Below are positions 8,899 to 17,798 of a stretch of 64,000 nt of DNA, piece after piece (the first letter of the stretch is position 1; every line of letters begins with the position of its first letter). The notes beneath the pieces are model-generated. The model had not been told where the DNA came from, did not search any database, and saw only the letters and a program-made list of their open reading frames with translations. The stretch is from Ferrovibrio terrae (GTDB lineage: Bacteria; Pseudomonadota; Alphaproteobacteria; Ferrovibrionales; Ferrovibrionaceae): the NCBI RefSeq assembly GCF_007197755.1, contig NZ_CP041636.1:496001-560000 (forward strand), written 5' to 3'. The translations under genes and the position numbers were made by a program.

Positions 8899-8963
8899 CC
8901 CTGCTATATCGGCGCCCATTGAGCACATTCCTGTGTAGAATCTCGCCAACTGGAGCTGCCGAC

Positions 8964-10358
8964 ATGAGCGCGGATTATATTGTTAAGGACATTGGCCTGG
9001 CCGACTGGGGCCGCAAGGAACTGGATATGGCCGAGACCGAAATGCCCGGTCTGATGGCCACCCGCGCCGAATTCGGCAAGGCCCAGCCCCTGAAGGGCGC
9101 CCGCATTGCCGGCTCCCTGCATATGACGATCCAGACCGGCGTGCTGATCGAGACCCTGAAGGCTCTCGGCGCCGACATCCGCTGGGCCTCGTGCAATATC
9201 TATTCGACCCAGGACCATGCCGCCGCCGCCATTGCCGCCGCCGGCATCCCGGTCTTCGCCGTGAAGGGCGAAAACCTGGAAGAATACTGGGACTACACCC
9301 ACAAGATCTTCGAATGGGCCGATGGCGGCACCCCGAACATGATCTTGGACGATGGCGGCGACGCCACCCTGCTGATCCATCTGGGCATGCAGGCCGAGAA
9401 GGACGCCTCTGTCATCTCGAAGCCGACCAATGAGGAAGAGACCGTCCTCTATGCGGCGATCGCCAAGAAGCTGAAGGCCTCGCCGGGCTGGTATACGAAG
9501 ATGGGCACCGCCATCAAGGGCGTGACCGAGGAAACCACCACCGGCGTGCATCGCCTGTACATCATGGCAAAGGAAGGCCGCCTGCTCTTCCCGGCCATCA
9601 ACGTCAACGACAGCGTCACCAAGTCGAAGTTCGACAACCTCTATGGCTGCCGCGAAAGCCTGGTCGACGGCATCCGTCGCGGCACCGACGTGATGATGGC
9701 CGGCAAGATCGCCGTGATCGCCGGCTACGGCGACGTCGGCAAGGGTTCGGCCGCCTCGCTGCGCAATGCCGGCTGCCGCGTCATGGTCACCGAGATCGAT
9801 CCGATCTGCGCACTGCAGGCCGCCATGGAAGGCTATGAGGTCGTGACCATGGAAGATGCCGCGCCGAAGGGCGACATCTTCGTCACCGCCACCGGAAACC
9901 TGGACGTCATCACCATCGACCATATGCGTGCGATGAAGCATCGCGCCATCGTCTGCAACATCGGCCACTTCGACTCCGAGATCCAGATCGGCGCGCTGAA
10001 GAACCTGAAGTGGCACAATGTGAAGCCCCAGGTGGACGAGGTGGAGTTCCCCGACAAGAAGCGCATTATCGTGCTGTCGGAAGGCCGCCTCGTGAACCTG
10101 GGCAACGCCACCGGCCATCCCAGCTTCGTGATGAGCGCCTCCTTCACCAACCAGGTGCTGGCGCAGATCGAGCTCTGGACCAACCCGGGCAAGTACGAGA
10201 AGCAGGTCTACACGCTGCCGAAGCATCTGGACGAGAAGGTCGCCAGCCTGCATCTGGAGAAGGTCGGCGCCAAGCTGACCAAGCTGACCCCGGTGCAGTC
10301 GAAGTATCTCGGCATTGGCGAAAAGGGCCCGTTCAAGCCTGACCATTACCGCTACTAA
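8964..10358 (+). CDS. ahcY: Adenosylhomocysteinase
   Basis: S-adenosylhomocysteine hydrolase, an NAD-dependent cytoplasmic enzyme that splits AdoHcy to adenosine and homocysteine and keeps methylation going. The protein is 464 residues, the long bacterial form. The NAD-binding motif is [13 protein letters not shown], the substrate region includes [10 protein letters not shown], and the C-terminus ends PDHYRY as in the family. The ATG at 8964 is chosen over one at 8919 because a GGAG ribosome-binding site lies just before it and [16 protein letters not shown] is the usual N-terminus. A strong intrinsic terminator follows, so ahcY is a single transcription unit. Confidence 0.97.
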   Translation: MSADYIVKDIGLADWGRKELDMAETEMPGLMATRAEFGKAQPLKGARIAGSLHMTIQTGVLIETLKALGADIRWASCNIYSTQDHAAAAIAAAGIPVFAVKGENLEEYWDYTHKIFEWADGGTPNMILDDGGDATLLIHLGMQAEKDASVISKPTNEEETVLYAAIAKKLKASPGWYTKMGTAIKGVTEETTTGVHRLYIMAKEGRLLFPAINVNDSVTKSKFDNLYGCRESLVDGIRRGTDVMMAGKIAVIAGYGDVGKGSAASLRNAGCRVMVTEIDPICALQAAMEGYEVVTMEDAAPKGDIFVTATGNLDVITIDHMRAMKHRAIVCNIGHFDSEIQIGALKNLKWHNVKPQVDEVEFPDKKRIIVLSEGRLVNLGNATGHPSFVMSASFTNQVLAQIELWTNPGKYEKQVYTLPKHLDEKVASLHLEKVGAKLTKLTPVQSKYLGIGEKGPFKPDHYRY

Positions 10359-10393
10359 GCCATCGCCGCTTCGGCGAATCGCTTTCGCAATGC

Positions 10394-10429
10394 AAAGGCC
10401 GGGTTTCAAACCCGGCCTTTGTTGTTTTT
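10394..10429 (+). terminator. Rho-independent terminator after ahcY
   Basis: A perfect 13-base stem AAAGGCCGGGTTT / AAACCCGGCCTTT with a single unpaired C between the arms (at least three loop bases after fraying), followed by GTTGTTTTT. It lies 35 bases after the ahcY stop codon and before the next gene. This is the clearest intrinsic terminator on the plus strand of the window. Confidence 0.9.
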
Positions 10430-10497
10430 AACACCTTGTTTTGCACCTTAAGGCTGGCCGATAGTGGCGCCATGTCTGGGATCGCAGGGGAAATCGC

Positions 10498-12579
10498 GTG
10501 AACGAGGTCTGGGGGCTTGCAGCACTGGCTGCGGCCGTAGCCGGCCTCGCCGGATGGCAGGCCTTGCGCGCACGCGGCATGGCCGAGCGGCTGCACCGCG
10601 CCGAGGCGGAAATGGCCGCGATTGCCATTGCGCGCGATGGCGAACGCAAGGCCGCCGGCGCGCTGCAGCAGCGTATCGACAGCCTGACGGCGGAGAATGA
10701 ACAACTGCACCGTGCCGAGACGCAGGCCAGCGTGCTGCTGGATGCCGCCCCCTTTCCGATCTGGCGTCGCGATGCCGAGGGTCGCCTGATCTGGGTCAAC
10801 GCACGCTATGCCCTGATGGCCGAAACCACGGCGCAGGATGCAGTCGAGCGCGGCCTCGAACTGGCCTCAGCGCATGATCTCGATCAGCCGCGCGATCTGG
10901 CGCTGGCGGCACAGGCCGCCGCCACGCTGAAGTCGCAGGAGCGTCGCTTCGTCGCCGAAGGCGACCGTCGCAACTACCGTATCTTCGAACTCCCTGTGGG
11001 CGATGGCACGTTCGGCTTCGGCCAGGACATCACGCCCGAAGCCGACGCGCGCGGCCAGCTGCGCCGCCATATGGAAGCCCATATGGAAGTGCTGCGCACT
11101 ATCTCGACCGCCACCGCCATCTACAGCCCCGACAAGAAGCTGCTGATCTGGAATCGCGCCTATGCGCGGTTGTGGCAGCTGGATGAAGCCTGGCTGGAAA
11201 CCCGGCCCACTTTCGGCGAGGTGCTGGAGCAGTTGCGCGTCGAGCGCCGCCTGCCCGAGCAGATCGACTGGCAGACCTACAAGCGCGGCCAGTTGTCGCT
11301 CTTCACCACCGTGATCGAGCGGCAGGAAGAGCTAATGCACCTGCCCGATGGTTCGACCCTGCGGCTGGTGATCAGCGCTTATCCTTCGGGTGGCTTGCTG
11401 TTTGCCTATGACGACGTGACGCGACAGCTCACCCTGGAGCGCGCCACCAATACCATGATCGCGGTGCAACGCGCCACGCTGGACAATCTTTACGAAGCCG
11501 TCGTGGTGTATGGCTCGGACGGACGGCTGTCACTGTACAACCGCGCCTTCGCCCAGCTGTGGGAAATCGACGTCAACCTGCTGAACCGCCAGCCGCACAT
11601 CACCGAAGTGGTGGAGGCCGTGCGCCCGCTGATGCAGCGCAACCCCGACTGGGGGCAGCAGCGCCAGCGCCTGATCGACAGCTTCGCCAGCCGCAAGGGC
11701 ACGCGCGGCCGGCTGGAGCGCGGCGACGGCACCGTGATCGATTATGCCTCTGTGCCGCTGCCCGATGGCGCGGTGCTCTACACCTATCTGGATGTCAGCG
11801 CCAATATCCGCATCGAGCGTGCACTGCGTGAACGCAACGAGGCGCTGGAACGCACCGACCGCATGAATGCCGCCTTCATCGGCAACATCACACATGACCT
11901 GCGCTCGCCCCTCGGCACGCTGATCAGCATGACAGAGGTGCTGTCGCAGGGCATTCTCGGCCCGATGAACCCGCGTCAGGAGGAATACTGCGCCGACATC
12001 ATGACGACGTCGCGCGACCTGCTGAAGCTGCTCGACGACATCATCACCATCGCAACCATCGAAGTCGGCCAGATGGCACTGGAGCCTGCGGAGCTGTCGC
12101 TCGATGTCCTGTGGCGCGACGATGCTGCGCAGTGGCGCGAGATCGCCGAACGCCGCGCCATCAGCCTCGACCTGCCCGCGCATGCCGGCACCGGCACGAT
12201 CATCGGCGACGGCCAGCGGCTGCGTCAGGCGCTCGACAGCGTAATGGCCGTCGCCCTGGATGGCACGCCGCAGGGCGGCCGCGTCGCGCTCTTGCTGTCA
12301 GTCGATGACGAATCGCATCTCGGCCTCCGCGTCGAATGCCATAGCGGAGGCTTAAGCCCGGTTCAGCCGCACCAGTTCTTCGCCGATCTGGTCGATGCGC
12401 CGGACCGGCGGCGCATGGATACCGATCTGTCGCTGATCGTGGCGCGCGGCCTTTTCGACCTGCATGCTGTGCGGCTGAAGCTGGACAGCAGCGACGGCAC
12501 ACAAGCCGTGGATATCCTGCTGCCCCGCTATCCGCTGCCCGAACCGGGCCCGATTGCGGCGCTGCTGGCGCGCCAGTAG
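10498..12579 (+). CDS. PAS-domain histidine kinase with degenerate ATPase domain, DivL-like by context
   Basis: A 693-residue protein starting at GTG, with one N-terminal hydrophobic helix (residues 4-20) and then a helical region. It has at least three PAS-like segments (about 75-185, 190-310 and 320-440) and a dimerisation domain with phospho-acceptor H466 in ITHDLRSPLGTL. The ATP-binding domain is unusual. The N-box position reads LDSVMAVALDGTP without the usual asparagine, the DxGxG box is replaced by CHSGGL (about 614), and the GxGLGL box by DTDLSL (about 640). It therefore looks like a pseudokinase or phosphatase-only partner. Its place before tsaE-amgK-murU-addAB is, as I recall, where DivL-type cell-cycle kinases lie in other alphaproteobacteria. 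Caulobacter DivL has Tyr instead of His, so the match is by context. Confidence 0.8.
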   Translation: MNEVWGLAALAAAVAGLAGWQALRARGMAERLHRAEAEMAAIAIARDGERKAAGALQQRIDSLTAENEQLHRAETQASVLLDAAPFPIWRRDAEGRLIWVNARYALMAETTAQDAVERGLELASAHDLDQPRDLALAAQAAATLKSQERRFVAEGDRRNYRIFELPVGDGTFGFGQDITPEADARGQLRRHMEAHMEVLRTISTATAIYSPDKKLLIWNRAYARLWQLDEAWLETRPTFGEVLEQLRVERRLPEQIDWQTYKRGQLSLFTTVIERQEELMHLPDGSTLRLVISAYPSGGLLFAYDDVTRQLTLERATNTMIAVQRATLDNLYEAVVVYGSDGRLSLYNRAFAQLWEIDVNLLNRQPHITEVVEAVRPLMQRNPDWGQQRQRLIDSFASRKGTRGRLERGDGTVIDYASVPLPDGAVLYTYLDVSANIRIERALRERNEALERTDRMNAAFIGNITHDLRSPLGTLISMTEVLSQGILGPMNPRQEEYCADIMTTSRDLLKLLDDIITIATIEVGQMALEPAELSLDVLWRDDAAQWREIAERRAISLDLPAHAGTGTIIGDGQRLRQALDSVMAVALDGTPQGGRVALLLSVDDESHLGLRVECHSGGLSPVQPHQFFADLVDAPDRRRMDTDLSLIVARGLFDLHAVRLKLDSSDGTQAVDILLPRYPLPEPGPIAALLARQ

Positions 12580-12589
12580 AGTCCGCGCC

Positions 12590-13099
12590 ATGCCGATGAT
12601 TCGCCGCTATCAGTTGCCCGACGAAGCGGCGACCGCTGCCCTGGCCGTGCTGCTGGCCGACCGGCTGCAGCCCGGCGACGCAATCCTGCTCGATGGCGCG
12701 CTCGGCGTTGGCAAGACCTGCTTCGCGCGCGCCCTGATCCGGCATCTCAGCGGTAATGAGACCGAGGTGCCGAGCCCGAGTTTCAACCTGGTGCTGACCT
12801 ATGACATTCCGCCAGATCGCTTGAATGGGGGGACCCTGTGGCATTTCGATCTCTACCGCGTCAGCCATCCGCGCGAACTCGATGAACTTGGCCTTGATGA
12901 CGCCCTGCGCGACGGCATCACGCTGATCGAATGGCCCGACCGGCTGGGCACACAAGCACCCGCCAATGCCCTGACCGTCGCACTGTCACTGCTGACCGAT
13001 GCCGCAGGGCCACGACGTGCCGAACTGCAGGGTAGCGCGGCCTGGACGACCCGTCTTTCCGATTTACCCGAGGCCTTTGCCCACGATGCCGATGTCTGA
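12590..13099 (+). CDS. tsaE: tRNA threonylcarbamoyladenosine biosynthesis ATPase TsaE
   Basis: P-loop ATPase of 169 residues (YjeE family) that works with TsaB and TsaD to install t6A at position 37 of ANN-decoding tRNAs. The Walker A motif is GALGVGKT; the conserved VPSPSFNLVLTY, a LWHFDLYR segment and IEWPDRLG are all present, the last being the family hallmark. The ATG at 12590 comes ten bases after the kinase stop codon and matches the usual N-terminal length. The next gene begins inside its 3' end. tsaB and tsaD are elsewhere. Confidence 0.94.
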   Translation: MPMIRRYQLPDEAATAALAVLLADRLQPGDAILLDGALGVGKTCFARALIRHLSGNETEVPSPSFNLVLTYDIPPDRLNGGTLWHFDLYRVSHPRELDELGLDDALRDGITLIEWPDRLGTQAPANALTVALSLLTDAAGPRRAELQGSAAWTTRLSDLPEAFAHDADV

Positions 13100-14114
13100 C
13101 CGCGCCGCACTCTCTCATGCTTTCCTGCAGCGCGCCGGCTGGGGCGATGCCGTGCGGTCGACGCTCGCAGGTGATGCTTCGTTCCGCAAATACGAACGGC
13201 TGAACCGCGGCGGCGAACCGGCCGTGCTGATGGATGCGCCGCCACCGCAGGAAGATGTGCGTCCGTTCACGCGCATCGCCCGCCATCTTGATTCACTTGG
13301 CTACAGTGCTCCACGCATTCTGGCCGAGGATGCTGAACACGGTTTCCTGCTGCTGGAAGACCTTGGCGACGACCTGTTCGCGCGGCTGCTGAAATCCGGC
13401 GGCGACGAGCGCATGCTGTATGCAGCCACCATCGACTTCCTGCTCGACCTGCATCGGCATCCCGCGCCCACCGATCTGGCACCCTATGACGAAGACCGCC
13501 TCATTGATGAGGCCGAACTCTTCATCGACTGGTATCTGCCAGCCCTGACCGGGCGCGATACGCCAGCCAATCTGCGCCAGGCCTTCCGCTTCCTGTGGGG
13601 CATCCTGGCGCCGGAAGTCGGCATGGACCTGCTACCGGAACGTCGCGTGCTGGTGTTGCGCGACTTCCATGCCGAGAATCTGATCTGGCTGCCGCAGCGT
13701 TCCGGCCCGGCCCGCCTCGGCCTGCTTGATTTCCAGGATGCTGTGGCGGGCCATCCGGCCTATGACCTGGTCTCGCTGCTGGAAGATGCGCGCCGCGATG
13801 TCGATCCGGATTTCGCCGAGGCGATGCTGCAGCGCTATATCGCCGGCAGCGGCGTTGACGACGCTGACTTCCGCCGCATGTATGCGATACTGGGCGCACA
13901 GCGCAACATCCGCATTCTCGGCATATTTACCCGGCTGTGGAAACGCGACGGCAAGCCGCAGTACCAGGCCTTCATGCCGCGCATGTGGGGTCTGGTCGAG
14001 CGCGATCTCGCACATCCGGCATTGACCGACCTGCGCGGCTGGTTCGATGCGATGGTGCCGCGGGAGCTGCGCCGCCAGCCGCTGCCGGGTTTAGACAAGA
14101 TTGGCTTGTCGTGA
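13086..14114 (+). CDS. amgK: Anomeric MurNAc/GlcNAc kinase AmgK
   Basis: Aminoglycoside-phosphotransferase-fold kinase of about 342 residues. Visible are the ATP-binding loop region GDASFRKYERL, the catalytic LRDFHAENLIWLP and the metal site LLDFQDAVAGHPAYDLVSL. This set and the pairing with murU identify the cell-wall recycling kinase that phosphorylates MurNAc and GlcNAc at C1. Two start codons are close together (13086 and 13092), both overlapping the tsaE 3' end. The stop codon overlaps the GTG of murU (GTGA). In Pseudomonas this pathway bypasses de novo UDP-MurNAc synthesis; the same role is inferred here. Confidence 0.9.
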   Translation: MPMSDRAALSHAFLQRAGWGDAVRSTLAGDASFRKYERLNRGGEPAVLMDAPPPQEDVRPFTRIARHLDSLGYSAPRILAEDAEHGFLLLEDLGDDLFARLLKSGGDERMLYAATIDFLLDLHRHPAPTDLAPYDEDRLIDEAELFIDWYLPALTGRDTPANLRQAFRFLWGILAPEVGMDLLPERRVLVLRDFHAENLIWLPQRSGPARLGLLDFQDAVAGHPAYDLVSLLEDARRDVDPDFAEAMLQRYIAGSGVDDADFRRMYAILGAQRNIRILGIFTRLWKRDGKPQYQAFMPRMWGLVERDLAHPALTDLRGWFDAMVPRELRRQPLPGLDKIGLS

Positions 14115-14839
14115 TTGTCGTTCCGCATACTGCCATGGTGCTGGCAGCCGGCCTCGGCACGCGGCTGCGGCCGTTGACCGACCGCACACCCAAACCGCTG
14201 ATTCCGGTGGCTGGCCGCACGCTGCTCGACCGCTGTCTCGACCGGCTGGCGGAAGCCGGCGTGCGGCGCGCGGTCGTCAATATCCACTGGCTTGGCGGCC
14301 AGATCAGCGAACACCTGAAAGCGCGGTACGATCTGGAGATCGTCATCTCAGACGAAACCGACCTGCTGCTGGAAACCGGCGGCGGCATTGCCAAGGCCCT
14401 GCCGCTGCTGGGCGACGCGCCTTTCCTGGCCGTGAATGCTGACCTGATCTGGCGCGATAATGAAACCGAGATGAGTGCAGTAAGGCGCCTTGCATCTGGC
14501 TTCGATCCTGCCGCGATGGACGGGATTCTGCTGCTGCAGCCCCGCGAGCAAGCCGATGGCCATGGCGGGCCCGGCGATTTTTTCCTCGACGCAGACGGAA
14601 AATTGCAACGTCGCGGCGCGCAGGCGACGGCACCATATGTCTATACCGGTGTGCAGATCCTGCAACCAGCGTTGTTTCGTGATGCACCGACCGGCGCCTT
14701 CTCGCTCAACATTCTCTATGACCGCACGATTGCCGCTGGCCGCCTGTACGGCATTGTGCATCGCGGCAGCTGGATGGATGTCGGCACGCATGACGGCCTG
14801 AAACATGCGGAGGCAATGCTGCATGGCGCGCACGACTGA
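14111..14839 (+). CDS. murU: MurNAc-1-phosphate uridylyltransferase MurU
   Basis: Nucleotidyltransferase of 242 residues that makes UDP-MurNAc from MurNAc-1-phosphate. The family signature LAAGLGTRLRPLTDRTPKPL is at the N-terminus, with the metal-binding NADLIW motif and GSWMDVGTHDGL near the end. The GTG at 14111 overlaps the amgK stop by four bases, which fixes the start and couples translation with the kinase acting one step earlier. Glucose-1-phosphate thymidylyltransferase-like enzymes share the fold, but the amgK neighbour makes MurU the best call. Confidence 0.9.
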   Translation: MIVVPHTAMVLAAGLGTRLRPLTDRTPKPLIPVAGRTLLDRCLDRLAEAGVRRAVVNIHWLGGQISEHLKARYDLEIVISDETDLLLETGGGIAKALPLLGDAPFLAVNADLIWRDNETEMSAVRRLASGFDPAAMDGILLLQPREQADGHGGPGDFFLDADGKLQRRGAQATAPYVYTGVQILQPALFRDAPTGAFSLNILYDRTIAAGRLYGIVHRGSWMDVGTHDGLKHAEAMLHGAHD

Positions 14840-17798
14840 CCCGTCCGTATATGCGATCGCACCCGGCCGGCCGTTCCTCGACCTGTTGGCCCACGGCATC
14901 CTGCAGCAGCAGGGCGGCGATCCGCTGACGCTGTCCCGCGTTACCGTGCTGTTGCCGACGCGGCGCGCCTGCCGCGCACTGGCCGAGGCCTTCCTGCGCC
15001 AGAGCGACGGTACAGCTTTGCTGCTGCCAGTGATCCGGCCGCTCGGCGATGTCGACGAAGACGAACTGGAGCTGCGCGGCAAGGCCGATGAGCGCAGCGA
15101 CGCCCTGCCCTTCGGCACGCTGGAGCGCAGCCTGCTGCTGGCGCGCCTGGTACAGGCTTCGCCACTGGCCGGCGGTGACAGCGCCAATGCGCTGCGGCTG
15201 GCGCGCGAACTCGGCCACCTGCTCGATGCGGCGGCGACCGAAGAAGTTGGCCTTGATCGCCTGCCTGACCTGGTGCCGGCCGAGCTGGCCGGGCATTGGC
15301 AGCAGACGCTGGATTTCCTGAAAATCGTCCGTGAGACATGGCCCGCTATCAAGGCCGAACAGGGCCGCAGCGACAGCGCCGAACACCGCCAGCACGCCAC
15401 TCAGCGCTGGATCGAGCATTGGCAGAAGACTCCGCCGACTGGCCCGGTCATCGCCGCCGGTTCGACCGGTACGATCCCGGCCACTGCGCGACTGCTCAAA
15501 CTGATCTCGCGCCTGCCGCAGGGCAGCATCATTCTGCCCGGCCTCGACCGTGGGCTGGACGAGGCCGCCTGGGCAGCCGTGCAGGATGAGCCTACCCATC
15601 CACAGCATGCGCTGGCGCGGCTGCTGGATACGCTGGGTGTAATGCGCGATGACGTCGTCGATTGGCCCCATAGCCTGGCATCGGCTGGTAAATCCGATCA
15701 GGGCCGCGCCGGATTGCTGACGGCAGCGCTGCTGCCGCCGGCGGAAAGCCATCGCTGGCGCGACCTGCGCGGCGGGATCGCCGCAGACGCACTGGCCGGC
15801 CTGCAGCGCATCGACGCCCCGGGTCCGCGCGAGGAAGCGCTCAGCATCGCACTGGCGATGCGCGAGACACTGGAAACACCGGGACGTACCGCCGCCCTGA
15901 TCACGCCCGACCGCATGCTGGCGCGGCGCGTCTGTCTGGAACTGGCGCGCTACGGCATCACCGTGGACGATTCCGCTGGCATGCCGCTGATCCAGACCGC
16001 GCCTGCGGTGTTCCTGCGCCTGCTGGCCGCCGCAGTGGCCGAGGATTTCGCAGCCGTCCCGCTGCTGGCGCTGCTCAAGCACCCTTTCTGCCGGGTTGGC
16101 ATGGCGCGTGGCGACCTGCTGCGCTGGACGCGCCGCGTGGAGCGGAAACTGCTGCGCAGAAGCCGGCCGGCTGTTGGCCTCGTGCAGCTGGTTTCTGATC
16201 TGGCAAGTAAACCTGACCTGCTGCCGCCACTGGCGCGCCTCGCTGCCATCGCCGAAACGATGCAGAGCGAAGACGGTCAGACCACGACGCTGAAAACCTT
16301 ACTGCAGGTGCAGGTGATAGCGGCCGAAGCGCTGACGGTGGCGCCCGACCAACCGACGCCGCTGTGGCAGCAGGATGCCGGCGAGGCACTGCATGCTCTC
16401 GTGGTTGACTTGCTGGATGCGTCAGACCAGTTCGGCGCGGTGACCCCGGCCGAATGGCCGCGTCTGCTGGATGCACTGCTGGAAGGGCAGGTCGTGCGAC
16501 CACGCCGACCCTCGCATAGCCGGCTGGCCATCTGGGGCCTGCTGGAAGCGCGTCTGCAGCAGGCCGACCGCATCATCCTCGGTGGCCTGAACGAAGGCAC
16601 CTGGCCGCCGCAGGCCAAAGAAGACCCGTGGCTCAGCCGTCCGATGCGCGCAGCCCTGGGCCTGAGCAGTCCTGAATTCCGTCTGGGCCAGACCGCGCAT
16701 GATTTCGTGCAGGCGGCCAGCGGCGGCGATGTGATCCTGACGCGGGCAGCGAAAGTGGATGGCACGCCGACCGTGCCGGCCCGTTGGCTGCTGCGGCTGG
16801 AGGCCTTGCTGGACGAGAAGGATGTGCGTTGGCAGGGTAGCCTCGCACCACAGTATCTCGCTTGGGCCGAGCAGCTCGATACGCCGGCACAGAGCCTCAA
16901 ATTCGATCCCCCGAAACCGGCCCCGCCGGTGACGGCGCGGCCGCGTAGCCTGCCAGTCACAGATATCGAAACCTGGATTCGCGATCCTTACGCGATCTAT
17001 GCCAAGCGCGTGCTGGGCCTGCGCCGGCTCGATCCGCCCGATCAGCCGCCCGATGCCCGGCTGCGCGGCAATGTGATCCATGCCGTGCTGGAGAAATTCC
17101 AGCAACGGCATATGGCGACGCTGCCCGACGATGCCGCGGCACTGAACGAACTGTTCGATCTGGGCCGCATCGAATTCGGCACCTGGCTGGAGCAGCCGGA
17201 TATCGCCGCTTTGTGGTGGCCGCGGTTTGAGCGCGCGATGCGCTGGTTTCTGGCTTACGAGCGCGAACGGCGCAGCGATGGCTTCCGGCCCGCGCTGCTG
17301 GAAACCAAGGGCGCGACAGAACTGGTCGCGCCCGGTGGCGCCTTCACTCTGGAAGCGCGCGCCGACCGTATCGACCGGCATGACGTGGACGGCCGGCTGG
17401 CCATTCTGGATTACAAGACCGGAAATCCCCCGACGCCAAAACAGGTCAACAGCGGGCTGGCGCCGCAGCTGGCGCTGGAAGCCGCCATCGCACAGGCCGG
17501 CGGTTTCGAAGGCCTGTCGCCGGCAGGGATCGCCGAGCTGGTCTATATCCGGCTGGGCGGGGGCGCCGAACCCGGCGAGGCGAAACGCATCGAAGGAACC
17601 AGCCGTACCGAGATTCCGCCGGCCGATGATCTGGCACGCGAGGCACTGGCGCGGCTGAGCGGCTGGGTGGCGTGGTTCGACGACGAGACAAAACCCTACC
17701 TGTCGCGGCCGCGTCCGCAATTCGTCGACTATCCGGGCGACTACGATCATCTCGCCCGCGTCGCCGAACGCGCCGAAGGCACGGGAGAAGGCCAGTGA
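14823..17798 (+). CDS. addB: Double-strand break repair helicase-nuclease subunit AddB
   Basis: AddB subunit of 991 residues. The C-terminal RecB-type nuclease motif is LAILDYKTGNPPTPKQV; the N-terminal half is helicase-like, with LLPTRRACRALAEAF. The ATG at 14823 lies 17 bases inside murU. The stop overlaps the GTG of addA (GTGA). No cysteine occurs after about residue 422, so the four-cysteine iron-sulphur cluster that frames the nuclease in Bacillus AddB is absent, as expected for the alphaproteobacterial subtype. With AddA it resects DNA ends for RecA in place of RecBCD. Confidence 0.93.
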   Translation: MARTTDPSVYAIAPGRPFLDLLAHGILQQQGGDPLTLSRVTVLLPTRRACRALAEAFLRQSDGTALLLPVIRPLGDVDEDELELRGKADERSDALPFGTLERSLLLARLVQASPLAGGDSANALRLARELGHLLDAAATEEVGLDRLPDLVPAELAGHWQQTLDFLKIVRETWPAIKAEQGRSDSAEHRQHATQRWIEHWQKTPPTGPVIAAGSTGTIPATARLLKLISRLPQGSIILPGLDRGLDEAAWAAVQDEPTHPQHALARLLDTLGVMRDDVVDWPHSLASAGKSDQGRAGLLTAALLPPAESHRWRDLRGGIAADALAGLQRIDAPGPREEALSIALAMRETLETPGRTAALITPDRMLARRVCLELARYGITVDDSAGMPLIQTAPAVFLRLLAAAVAEDFAAVPLLALLKHPFCRVGMARGDLLRWTRRVERKLLRRSRPAVGLVQLVSDLASKPDLLPPLARLAAIAETMQSEDGQTTTLKTLLQVQVIAAEALTVAPDQPTPLWQQDAGEALHALVVDLLDASDQFGAVTPAEWPRLLDALLEGQVVRPRRPSHSRLAIWGLLEARLQQADRIILGGLNEGTWPPQAKEDPWLSRPMRAALGLSSPEFRLGQTAHDFVQAASGGDVILTRAAKVDGTPTVPARWLLRLEALLDEKDVRWQGSLAPQYLAWAEQLDTPAQSLKFDPPKPAPPVTARPRSLPVTDIETWIRDPYAIYAKRVLGLRRLDPPDQPPDARLRGNVIHAVLEKFQQRHMATLPDDAAALNELFDLGRIEFGTWLEQPDIAALWWPRFERAMRWFLAYERERRSDGFRPALLETKGATELVAPGGAFTLEARADRIDRHDVDGRLAILDYKTGNPPTPKQVNSGLAPQLALEAAIAQAGGFEGLSPAGIAELVYIRLGGGAEPGEAKRIEGTSRTEIPPADDLAREALARLSGWVAWFDDETKPYLSRPRPQFVDYPGDYDHLARVAERAEGTGEGQ

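Noticed and set aside
8833-8963. Possible AdoHcy or SAM riboswitch before ahcY
   Set aside because: The hairpins do not match the conserved cores I know for SAH, SAM-II or SAM/SAH riboswitches.
8904-10409. Minus-strand open frame of 501 codons
   Set aside because: Opposite ahcY, which is certain; His/Gly/Ala-rich shadow.
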